64,000 bases of DNA, taken from assembly GCA_033296885.1 (NCBI GenBank), contig MU863886.1:248001-312000 (forward strand), written 5' to 3'. The notes under the pieces were generated by a model, which worked only from the letters and a program-made list of their open reading frames with translations, ran no database searches and had not been told where the DNA came from. The position numbers were made by a program, and so were the translations under genes. The first letter of the stretch is position 1; the number at the start of each line of letters is the position of its first letter. Source of the DNA: Triangularia verruculosa. Lineage: Eukaryota; Ascomycota; Sordariomycetes; Sordariales; Podosporaceae. This document shows, piece by piece, positions 45,332-54,937 of this stretch.

Positions 45332-45731
45332 TGTCACGAATATGATGTGGACACCCGACAGGAACAACTAATAGGAAAGAGGAGGCATGGTAGCCAATCA
45401 GAGGAAAGGAGGATAGACCAATAAGAGGTGGATCATCCGGGACATGAAGGAATCATAAGTGATTCCTGGGAATCACTCATGATCCTTAGGAATCAGTCAT
45501 AATCCGAGGAGCAATAAAATAATCCAGGTCTTAGCATTAGGTCTATATATACGGAGGAACTAAACAGCTTATAGATAATTCCGCAGTATACAATTACAGC
45601 TTATATTCACGGTATCTTATATTTATATTGAGATATCTTATTATACACTGTTTAGCTATACCGAACTAATTATCAGAAGTTACCTTCAACCGAGTATCCC
45701 TTTCAGAGGTTCTATATAGGGGTTCGTTATA
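45332..45731 (+). repeat. Chromovirus 5' LTR (400 bp)
   Basis: Begins TGTCACGAATATGATGTGG and ends GGTTCGTTATA (RIP form of GGTTCGTCACA). The U3 has GGATCAT and GGAATCA motifs, and a TATATATAC box lies at about 45544-45552. The outer half is clean while the inner half is rich in C-to-T and G-to-A changes. Confidence 0.93.
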
Positions 45732-45839
45732 CGTTATATACTTATTTTAACTCTATTATCGGATAAGTTAAAGGCACTAAGTTAAACGCTATAGCCAAAA
45801 ACACCAACACCTAAGAGGGAATCCCTACTTAACCTACTA

Positions 45840-46715
45840 TTGACCAACTCCTTACTCGTATCCAGGAGCTCAAAGACAAATCGCGCCTCTCTTATAACGC
45901 CCTTACGCAGGAGAATACCATACTCCACCACGAGATTAGCACCTTACGTAAAGAAGGAGATTACGCCAAGCTCGAGGCTCCCGACCGCTACGAAGGGACT
46001 AAAGGAGAGCTAGGGGGAATTTTAATCCAGCTTAAAGCATATTTTCGGTACTACCCTTCCCGTTTCCCGGACGAAGAGTCCAAGGTAATATACGCCGCGT
46101 CCAGGCTCAAGGACAAGGCCCTTACCTAGTTCGAGCCAATCCTAGAAGACTATTTCGACAACAAGTACGACGAAAGGGAGGATATTACTAAAAAGTACTT
46201 TAAGTTATATAAGGGTTTCGAGGAGAAGATTAAAGAGGTGTTCGGGGAGTACAATAAAGGCAAGCGTACCCAGAAATAACTAACTAACCTCAAGTAAACC
46301 AGGTCTACTGCCGACTACGCTATAGTATTTAAGACGGACGTACTCCGCAGCGAAATCAATAATAAAGGATTAATATAGTTGTTCTATAACGGGCTTAAGG
46401 AAGAAGTTAAGGACGAGGTATACCGACAGGAACGGCCGGAGAGTATCAACGAGTATATTACAATAGTAGTCCGTATTAACGACCGGTAGTACTAGCGCCG
46501 TAAGGAGCGCAAGGGCACACGCATACAAGGACCTTACCGTCCTAACGATAAGAAGAAGAGACGGCCTTACAAGACTCACGTCTTAAAGACTACTTACGCA
46601 AGGCCCATAGAGGTAGACGCAGTTCAGAAGCGGTTCAAAAGGAAGAACGATATCAAGTACTTTAACTATAGGAAAATAGGCCATTTCAAAAGAGATTATC
46701 GGGCATTTAAGTAAC
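45840..46715 (+). pseudogene. Chromovirus gag relic
   Basis: Reads through stops as a retroviral-type gag: a coiled-coil start (ELKDKSRLSYNALTQENTIL), a capsid-like part (YFRYYPSRFPDEESKVIYAA), LKEEVKDEVYRQERPESINE, and a basic stretch before the nucleocapsid knuckle at 46658-46699. In the knuckle the three Cys of CX2CX4HX4C all read Tyr (YFNYRKIGHFKRDY). At least five Trp or Gln positions are TAG or TAA. Confidence 0.85.
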
Positions 46716-48119
46716 TCCGTTAAAAAGAAAGAGAAATAGCAGTAATTACTAAGATAATACGGGTAGTAGAGATCTCCGGTATAGAGTATTCTAACGAAGA
46801 TTTTCGAGACTCAGCGGACAACTATACCGATAGCGACTATAAGTATAAGCCTCGGGAAGGAGAATAAATAGTCGACTCTAAAGGAGAAGACCGCGTTATA
46901 GGATAAGAACTACCGGTTAAGGGAACTACGAAACTAGAGGAGAGCATTACTCTAAAACCCTCTAAAGAAACCCTACGATAATTAAGACAGTTCTTTACTA
47001 CAAATACAATTCGTACCTTAGACCGGTACTCGGGAAGGACCTTAAGTTAAACTAAAGAACGAGTCTAAAGACTCGAAGAGAAGATAGAAGAACTCCGGAA
47101 TTAACGCGAAGTAATTAAACGATACTATTATAACCTCGAAAACAAAGTAATGTAAATTATAAATAATCGCTAACCGCTTACGTAACTATAGTAAAATAAA
47201 GAGCAATAGATCGTTCCTGAGATTAAATTTAAGTAATACTATAGAAGGTTACTATAATTAGCTTATAGAAAGAGTAAGCTTAAATTTAAGGAACTAAATT
47301 AAAAGAAGTATTAAGGAAATAAAAAGATCGCTAATATAAGGCTCTTACAGATACCCGGACAAATACCTCGCTATAAATAGTATAAACTATACAATAGAAA
47401 TACGGTACAGTTACATCCCCGATACCTAGAGCATAGGAGGATACCTTAATTCTAATATATTACATATAGGTACGTTAAGTATTACTAAAGTAAGGCTCTT
47501 TAAGGATATTAGCCAGTACAGTAATTAGGAAGAAACGGAGACCCTAAGCCCGTCGCGAGAATTATAGCCAAGTAGGAACGATAATAAAAAGAATTAGACG
47601 ACTATTTCTTATAGAAATAGGAAGACCTAGTCAGATTAAAAAAGGAACTCTAGGTTATATAGGTTATATTTAGGTATATAAGATACTACTTTAAGTAAAT
47701 AATTAGTTAGGGAAAAGACACCGTTAACGAGGAAAAATATATATTAATATAGTATAAGAGCCCAGATTATACGTTCTACTTACAAATAAAGGCCAAAAAA
47801 CACTATAACATTTAGGCCGAAGCCGAAACTAGGGCTACAGTAAAGGGGTAGCAGATATATAATCGAAGGAGGATTTAATAAAGTATAAAAGACGAAAAAT
47901 AAGAAGAAGCCTAATAATAATAGTTAACTAATTTCGAATTATTAGATAGTTTAATAAAGAAGGACACTCTAAAGGTACAATAATAGTCGGGAAAAAAGCT
48001 ATAACCTTTTGCGGAGGCCGAAAATCTCTAAGGGATTACAAGTAAAATATTAACGAAGTCGCTATTATATAGAGGAGGGGTATAAAAGATAAGAGGTTAC
48101 GAGTAATAATACGTTAGAA
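46716..48119 (+). other. Chromovirus gag-pol linker, heavily mutated
   Basis: AT-rich interior of the element between the nucleocapsid knuckle and the protease. Acidic and Lys-rich fragments are legible in several frames, but there are too many stops to define a domain. Confidence 0.5.
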
Positions 48120-51080
48120 AGGCTTTTAAATGTAAATATTCGTGGATAATAGAGTAGAAACGGATTTAATTTTACTAAGATTTATATAATAAGCCCGAGT
48201 TCTATAGAGGAAGAAGAAGGAAGAGGTTATTATAAAAGGACCCTTCCCTATATAATTAATAACTAAGGAGATATTACTATTAAATATTATAGTATTAGGA
48301 AAAACAATAATAGTGATTTTCGACATTGTAGATATAGGGCTAAAAAAGGATATAATTCTGAGATAATTATAGTACGAGGATTATAACCTAGATATCGATT
48401 AAAAGGATAGTAGCTACCTATGACCGAGGATATATCGGGAGTATTCGATTAATGATGGGAGATTAAGAGTATAGCGGGAATAGAGTACGGGATAAGCACC
48501 CTCTATAGCATTACCGTAAGAGATACGAGAAGTATTAGTATACTTAATCGATAAAAGCGGCAAGATCGAAGAAGTAAAGTTAATAGGAATAGTTACGTTA
48601 GTGGAAATTACAGTAGTAATAAAAGATAAATATACCTATTATAATAATATAAAGAAAGGCGATAAGAAGGAGGTGCCGGTAAAGTACTAGGGGTATCCGG
48701 TATTTACGGCGAAATATCTTTAAAGTCTATTAGAGAGGAGACTATAGGACTATAAAATTAAACTTAAAAAAGAAGTAAAGCTTAAGCTTTTTTAGGTCTA
48801 CTATATTAACGATAAGTAGAGTAAGAAGTTACGGAAGTACTTAAACGAAAATATTAAAAGAGGATATATTAGAGTATCTATATCGCCGGCTAGATATCCT
48901 ATTTTTTTTATACCGAAGAAGGATAGGAGCCCGCGACTATATATAGATTATCGACAACTAAATTTATTAAAAGGTATGAACCGCATACAGGCCTAAGGGC
49001 CCTATAGCGGTAGGTACTTACAGTACTCTTCTAGTGCAGCGGAATTAACACACACGATACCTAAAGCTCACTGCTGGGGTACTGGGCTACAGTACCTTAT
49101 AGGTACTGTATAACAGAGAATATAGGTAGTAACCTTCTTTATTTATAGAGCTAGCCTTCTATAATCCAGTTGTATCCTCTGTAGTAGGGTTCGTACTCGA
49201 CCTCTACCATATACCCACCGACCGAGGTGCGGCGCCTCGCACGCCAGGGCGGGCAGATGAGCCAGAGTACGACTTGCAGGACCCCGTCTTTGGTGCGAGT
49301 TGCTAAAAAGCGACTCACGCCCATACAAATCTTCACCCAAACCGCCCCCCCCTTTTCAAAGTGCGGGTCATCGTAAGCCTAGAGCTTAGCCCTTTTAACC
49401 AGCGGTGTGTATAGGCCTTATAAGCTTAATTATAAAATTATAGCCATTTTGGCCCACTGGTTGGCCCGATGCAAGCTCTTGAAGTGGCCTATGGCACTGA
49501 GTGGGGCCCGTGCACTAATGCCGGGTAGGTGCTCGGTGACGGGTAAGCTCTTCGGGCAGAGACTTGGCCGAATCCTCCATTCCTTCACACCTATAACCAC
49601 GTAGTATTACAGCTGCCAGTCCATTGTAAATTAGGCCTCACAGGGGCCTATTTTAACAGTATTATATAGTATATTAAAAAGAATCTATTACCTATAAGTA
49701 CTAAGGTAATATCGATAGTAATAATTAAAAACGATGGGCTAAGTTGGAATTATTGGGGATTTAAAAGGACGACCGTTACCGGCTCTAGTATAATAATAGG
49801 GCCTACGTCGACCTAAAATAATAGAAGACACTGATTCGAGAGATCTACGAGTCGAAGTTCGGGGGATATATGGGAGTAGCTAAAACGATAAAGAAAATTA
49901 AATAGTATTTTAATTAGCTAGGAATAAGAAAGGATATAAAAGAGATATTACGGGAGTGTGACCTTTGCAGGAGAACAAGAGTAGAGAGATATAAACCGTA
50001 CGGATTTTTGGAGCCGTTGCTAGTAGTAGAGTAACTATGGAGTTTAGTATCGATAGACTTCATTATTAAACTACCAGAATCTAAGGATATAACTACGGGC
50101 GTTAAGTATAATAGTATTTTGACGGTAGTCGATAGGCTCACTAAGTAGGTATACTTCTTGCTTTATAAGGAGACCTAGACGGCGGAATAATTGGCGGATA
50201 TAGTGTTTCGGAACGTTACGGCGATATATATATAGTTAAGGGAATTTATTACGGATTGCGATACTAAGTTTATATTGAAGTTTTAGAAGGCTTTAATGGA
50301 GTAAGTAGGAGTAAAGAGTAAGGTATCGTTAGTATATTACTTATAGACGGACGGCTAGACGGAGAGGCTTAATTAGATCGTTGAATAATACTTTCGGAAC
50401 TATATTAATTTCGAATAAGATAACTGGGTTGAACTTTTACTAGTGGTATAGCTCGCGTATAATACAGTACCTACGGAGACGACGAAAGTTATACTATTTT
50501 TTGCGAACTATAGGTTCGAAGTAGATCTACGGCAAGGGCTAGAGGCAAAGGTGCCTAGGGCGGCAGTAAAAGTAGGGAAGCTGTATATACTATACGCCAA
50601 ACTTAAGGAAGAACTCGAGTTCGTCCGAGAACGTATATGTAAATACTATAATATTAAACGGCTCGAGGGACTTTACTTAAAGAGGGGGGATAAAGTATTT
50701 TTATTAATATGAAATTTACGTATTAAGAGACCTAGTAAGAAGCTGGATTATAGGAGAGTAGGATTATTTAAGGTTAAGAAGAAGATCTCGGGGACGGTAT
50801 ATAAATTGGAGCTACCTAGTACGATGCGTCTAAGATTATATACCTTCTATATTTCACTTTTGGAGCCTGTATTATTAACGAGTAAAGTCGATACTTAGGA
50901 GATAGCGGAGGACGAAGAAGAAAAGTATAATGTAGAAGAGGTACTGGATTTACGGATTAATAAAGGTTAAGTAGAGTACTTGGTTAGTTAGTTGGATTAC
51001 CCGGCTACGGATAACTTGTAGAAGCTATCGATAAATCTAAATTACCCCGATAAATTAAAAGAATTCTACCGGTAATATCT
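48120..51080 (+). pseudogene. Chromovirus pol relic: protease, RT start, integrase, chromodomain
   Basis: Protease-like VETDLILLRF near 48150. The RT finger ends at RLYIDYRQLN (48936-48965), where a LINE is inserted. After it the frame resumes only briefly (KKN) and jumps to the region before integrase (ESKFGGYMGVAKTIKKIK, about 49850). The integrase zinc site CDLCRRTRVERYKPYG, then the core with SIDFIIKLPESKD (about 50050) and TAERLN-like sequences follow. A chromodomain (EKYNVEEVLDLRINKG, then LDYPATDNL) lies at 50911-51065. The RT palm with YVDD/YIDD and RNase H are absent, so the copy was already defective or lost them at the LINE insertion. Confidence 0.85.
48973..49671 (-). mobile_element. 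LINE copy B, 3' fragment (699 bp) inside the chromovirus RT
   Basis: Antisense to the chromovirus. TATTAAAA flanks it on both sides (48965-48972 and 49672-49679), and removing it joins the RT frame at QLNLLK to KN. It matches the 3' end of LINE copy A from about 44815 on, without any coding part: a typical 5'-truncated insertion. It keeps normal composition in strongly RIP-mutated surroundings. Short frames within it (49143-49340, minus) are not genes. Confidence 0.88.
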
Positions 51081-51494
51081 AGACCGACCTAAATAAAAAA
51101 ATCGTACCTTAGAGTTAAGAAGGGTTTTCCTGAACCTAGAGTATAGATAACTTTAACGGAAGTCGAATCCGTACCTCCGACGTAATAGTCGGCGTACTAT
51201 ATGCTACACTATAAAGTTAATAAATACCTAAGGACCTGTCTATAATTAATATTATAAACTTTAATTATCCTAAGGAGTTAGAGGAGTTTTACTAGAAGAA
51301 CCCTGGATAATTAAGGGTAGGGAATATTACGGAGAATTAACCGTCGGGATTAAAGGAAAACTAGGGAAGGCGTAGGGGTCTAGGTCGCCTACGGGACTAA
51401 TACCCGTATTAGCGGAGTCCTGGATTAACTAATCCGGGGGGATAAAGGACTAGTCGAAGGACAAGTCAGGGGTAGGGGAGGCGGCTTTATTAGC

Positions 51495-51850
51495 GGTCTC
51501 TTAGCGCTCTAATTCTTCCAGCTCCTTTATAATATTAAGACCCCGGGATATAGCCCGCGATATTTTCTTAAGCTATATTTTCTTCTGTTTTCGTAAGCGC
51601 CGAACCTTCTCGTTCGTAGCTTCGGCCTTAGCCTTAATCTATTCTCGAATACAACAGGTATTCTCAGCAGCAGCCTCAGTTTACGTTTCCGCTAGCTCGA
51701 ACTCCGCCTCTATAACGTTGTATTGTGAAATAATGTAAGATAATTGGCGAGGGGTGATTCCGAGGACGTTGCAGCGAAGAAGACTATAACGAATATACTT
51801 AAGGTAACGAGAGGATTCGGTGGGCGATACGATATAAAAAAGATTACGGG
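51495..51850 (-). pseudogene. Antisense coiled-coil ORF at the 3' end of the chromovirus
   Basis: On the strand opposite to pol, between the chromodomain and the 3' LTR. It reads ESSRYLKYIRYSLLRCNVLG, ITPRQLSYIISQYNVIEAEF, then KAKAEATNEKVRRLRKQKK and SRAISRGLNIIKELEELER. The only breaks are codons that fit CAG/TGG to TAG or TAA. The heptad pattern suggests a coiled coil of about 120 residues. The function is unknown; it is clearly old coding sequence because the frame stays legible despite RIP. Confidence 0.6.
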
Positions 51851-52075
51851 AAGTGTAAGTAAAATAAGGAGTAGGTATTGCGAAAGGACGATGTAGAATT
51901 CTCGTCGTAAGGTCGAAACGAATTAACGTCGGTAAGCGTTTGGATTTACTTACGTAGTTAAATATTATAGCGGTAGAGAAAGATAAAAAGGAGGACTTAC
52001 AGTAGATAAGGTTGGTTATTGGTAAAAGGTTTTAAATAGGGTCGCCGAGACGTCGACCTAGGAGGGGGGGCATCG

Positions 52076-52475
52076 TATTACGAATATAATATAGACACCC
52101 GACAGGAATAACCAATAGGAAAGAGGAGGTATAGTAGCTAATTAGAGGAAAGGAGGATAGACCAATAAGAGATGGATCATCCGGGACATAAAGGAATTAT
52201 AAGTGATTCCTGGGAATTACTTATGATCCTTAGGAATTAGTTATAATCCGAGGAGCAATAGAATGATCTAGGTCTTGGTATTAGGTCTATATATACGGAG
52301 GAACTAGACAGTTTATAGATAGTTCCGCAGTATATAATCATAGCTTGTATTCACGGTATCTTATGTTTACATTGAGACATCTTGTTGTGCACTGTTTAGC
52401 TGCACCGAACCAATTGTCAGAAGTTGCCTTCAACCGAGTATCCCTTTCAGAGGTTCTGTACAGGGGTTCGTCACA
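52076..52475 (+). repeat. Chromovirus 3' LTR (400 bp)
   Basis: Begins TATTACGAATATAATATAG (RIP form of TGTCACGAATATGATGTGG) and ends GGGGTTCGTCACA, directly followed by CTAGC. Here the first, inner half is mutated and the last, outer half is clean: the mirror image of the 5' LTR. Confidence 0.93.
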
Positions 52476-52668
52476 CTAGCACTATAAATATATTAAAGGT
52501 TACCACCCATATTCTCTGTTCTACAGCACCTTTAGTGCTGGAGCCCAGTACCCCAGCAGTGAGCTTTAGGTATCGTGTGTGATAATTCCGCTGCACTGGA
52601 GAGCACTATAAGTGCTTACCGTTATAGGGCCTTTAGGCCTGTATACGGCTCATACCTTTTTAATAAAA

Positions 52669-53733
52669 GTATATAAAGAAAGGTTTTACAGTAGTAATAT
52701 AAATATAAAGGGATAGGAGAGAAGTCGTATATAAGTGGTAAGATAGATAAAATAGCCTTTTTATATAGCTAAAATTAAAAGAAGAAAAGTCGTATAGTAA
52801 GTAAGTAAAGAGTAATGGATTTTTTTATATTAAAATAAGTATGACCTACAGTCCTTTAGAACAGAGAGTAATATATTAGCGAGCCTATTTCTTAAGAAGA
52901 AAAGTCGCGTAGTAAATAAGTAGGGAGTAATAGATTTTATTATATTAAAATAACTATTATAACTTAAAGTCTTTTAAAATAAAAAGTAAATACATTAGTA
53001 AGCTTATTTTTTAGTTTCTGTTTTAATAGAGGAGTTATTTAAGGGTTAAAAATAGGACCCTTCCTATCCGGACCTATTTTCGAGAGAGAGGCTTTAAACT
53101 TAGTCTATAAAAGCGTCGCATAAAGTTATCGTTTTTAAAGAATAATAAACGTAAGGTAAACGGTAGTAAGCTTAAGGTGAGCCGAGGGTGAGCCGAAGGT
53201 AAAGCGAGCCTGATTTTAGGCTAACTATATTCGGACGAGACAGAAAATTTTTAGAGACCGACTACCTAGATAACTCTTGTCTCCACTGCTCAAGGTAGCA
53301 TAGGTAGCATTCGATATCCCTAGCACAACTCTTAGAGGCGCCCGGCTATTGTAACATCCACTGAGATGGGAGAGCTTCTTGAATCCTTTGTTCCTCCAAA
53401 ATTCAGCAGCACTTGTTGAAGAGTAGGTATCTTATGACAAAGCCTGACATTGAAGCACCGTAAAAGATATGAATATGCCTTTCTCGGGAACCTAGATCAC
53501 ACATGCAATTGAGATGGAAACGGTGTTTACCAGAATCCCCTTCTTTCTTCGATCTTATGCTGCAGGCTGCCTGGGCTATCAGAATGTTCCTGTATTAAAG
53601 AACCGTTGATTCCCACTCATAAACATCGGCTACCTCCGCTCTCTTGATACCTAACCAAATTCTAGGGATGCATGGGCCACCCCACAGCAATGTAGCCATC
53701 CGTGATTTTCGAAGCAGCATCATCGGAGAGGAT
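52669..53733. other. AT-rich repeat edge, then unique sequence
   Basis: 52669-53270 is AT-rich and partly internally repeated (two stretches with AAGAAGAAAAGTCG and AGTAATGGATTTT or its variants, near 52780-52840 and 52896-52945). From about 53280 the composition returns to normal. No gene recognised; the last 100 bp are the 3' flank of the secreted protein gene. Confidence 0.5.
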
Positions 53734-54419
53734 CTAACAACCGTCGGGGCGATTAGAGAGACACTGACAGATATAGCGAGGAAACATGCCCTCGCCGAGC
53801 ACAACACCACGGTCCCGACCCGAGGATCCCTCGCCGCAATGCCCCCAAATTCTCTGCGTCGCCGGGGCCAGCCAAGCCCAAGGAAACGATCCAACATCTC
53901 GATCCCTACGACCGCCCAACATTCGGTACCATTAGTAGCTATTTCCTTCTCGATCAAAGATTTGGTATGGGCGCAGCAGGTTACATACCAACTAACGCAA
54001 GCCCGGGTTTGATGTCCGTAAATGCAAAGCGACCGCGGCTGACGTGGTGTCCAATCTTTGCGATCGAAGAGGTGCCGGATTAACTCTTTGGTCGGCTCCT
54101 CTTTCACACCGTATTGAGAGGAGAAGTCGCACTCGAGGTTCTCCCAGTCAGATTGATGAGACTCGGGGGGAGCCCGGGCGAAGTGGTGGTCTTGGACGGC
54201 GGGGGAGGTGCTGTTCTCGGTGCTACCGTATATCTCGACAAAGTAACCGTCGGGCAGTGCTTCGGTGTGATGAAGAACAATTCTGGAAGCTGCCAATCTG
54301 GGAGCCTCCGCTGCCTGACGCGCTTGGAGAAGCGCCAGGTTGAGCGAGGCGGTTGATGGAGTGGCTGCTGCTGCGGCCATGCCGATGAGGGCGGCGGTGG
54401 TGAAGATTTTGGAGAACAT
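53734..54419 (-). CDS. Small predicted secreted protein, about 200 residues
   Basis: Starts at 54419 with a signal peptide (MFSKIFTTAALIGMAAAAAT). Exon 1 runs to 53989. An 83-nt intron follows with donor GTATGT, a CTACTAATG branch site and a TAG acceptor at 53906. Exon 2 is 53905-53734, and the joined frame is 200 residues. The mature part has several Cys (LECDF, LCIYG, ACVSW, HCGEG, ICQC and a terminal GC), compatible with disulfide bonding outside the cell. I recognise no family. If the intron is retained, the frame stays open to 53595, and a longer start at 54596 is possible, but the signal peptide favours 54419. Confidence 0.6.
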
Positions 54420-54937
54420 GGTCCTGAGCAACGTTCTCTTTGCTGGACTTTGATGTTGATGATGGTTTTGATGGATGATCTGTTCAAAAGATGTGGGAGA
54501 ACTCTCAATTCTTTTTCTGTTTTTTTTTTTTCTGGTGGCGGCGCAAAGCCTTTGAAGTTTAACATGTCCACGTGCCATGCTCTTGTATGAAGCCACAATA
54601 GCAGATAGCGTAAGCCTACTACGTCGTCGAGGTAAGTCTTAAAGCCGCCACACCGAGCTTATAGTGAACATAAAGCTCAGAATCTTTATATGCATATCAG
54701 GGCCACCGTGCACGACGGGTGCTTGTATGCCCAGACGCCTCTTTGAAATAGGCAAAGCATAATATCACACAACAATGAGCACCGATTGTGTGATTTTGAA
54801 CATTCGAACGCCAGTTTCTCTATGTAGTGTGTGACCCTTTTCTCGTCCCCTGGCCGACGCCAAGATCATTGTTTACTTATCCCTGATCAACGAAATATCT
54901 GCAACCCTCTCGAAACAAAAATGGCGCTCGCCTCTGA
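54420..54937. other. Promoter region of the secreted protein and terminator of the terpene cyclase
   Basis: About 520 bp. Contains an 11-nt T run at 54521-54531 upstream of the secreted protein. No gene or repeat seen. Confidence 0.45.

Larger units (their letters stand above)
45332..52475 (+). mobile_element. Ty3/gypsy chromovirus, 7,144 bp, RIP-inactivated
   Basis: Two 400-bp LTRs (45332-45731, 52076-52475) and a perfect 5-bp target duplication CTAGC (45327-45331 and 52476-52480) define the element exactly. A purine tract, GGAGGGGGGG, precedes the 3' LTR. The order of gag, protease, RT start, integrase and chromodomain marks a chromovirus. RT palm and RNase H are missing, and a LINE is inserted at that point. 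Almost every frame is cut by TAG codons at Trp or Gln positions. Confidence 0.93.
44488..52668 (+). mobile_element. LINE (Tad/I-type) copy A, 5'-truncated and split by a chromovirus
   Basis: 44488-44775 encodes the C-terminal part of a non-LTR reverse transcriptase: EKTAVIHFTRKAYKADSEPF, VRVLGVIMNFKLRYKEYI and GLFPCIARQLFTSTVIL. A 3' region follows (44820-45331), the chromovirus takes 45332-52475, and the LINE end resumes at 52481 and runs to a TTTTTAATAAAA tail at about 52657-52668. The halves join at CTAGC, and the joined 3' region is colinear with LINE copy B in the opposite orientation. The 5' part, including endonuclease and RT core, is absent. Confidence 0.82.

Noticed and set aside
48973..52668. 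Long inverted repeat (48973-49140 against 52490-52660) as termini of a 3.6-kb DNA element
   Set aside because: Both arms are the 3' ends of two LINE copies in opposite orientation; each has its own explanation, and the sequence between them is chromovirus.
53595..54596. Single-exon reading of the secreted protein, 333 codons
   Set aside because: The signal peptide starts at 54419, and a canonical 83-nt intron with branch site explains the change of frame; upstream and downstream extensions have no support.
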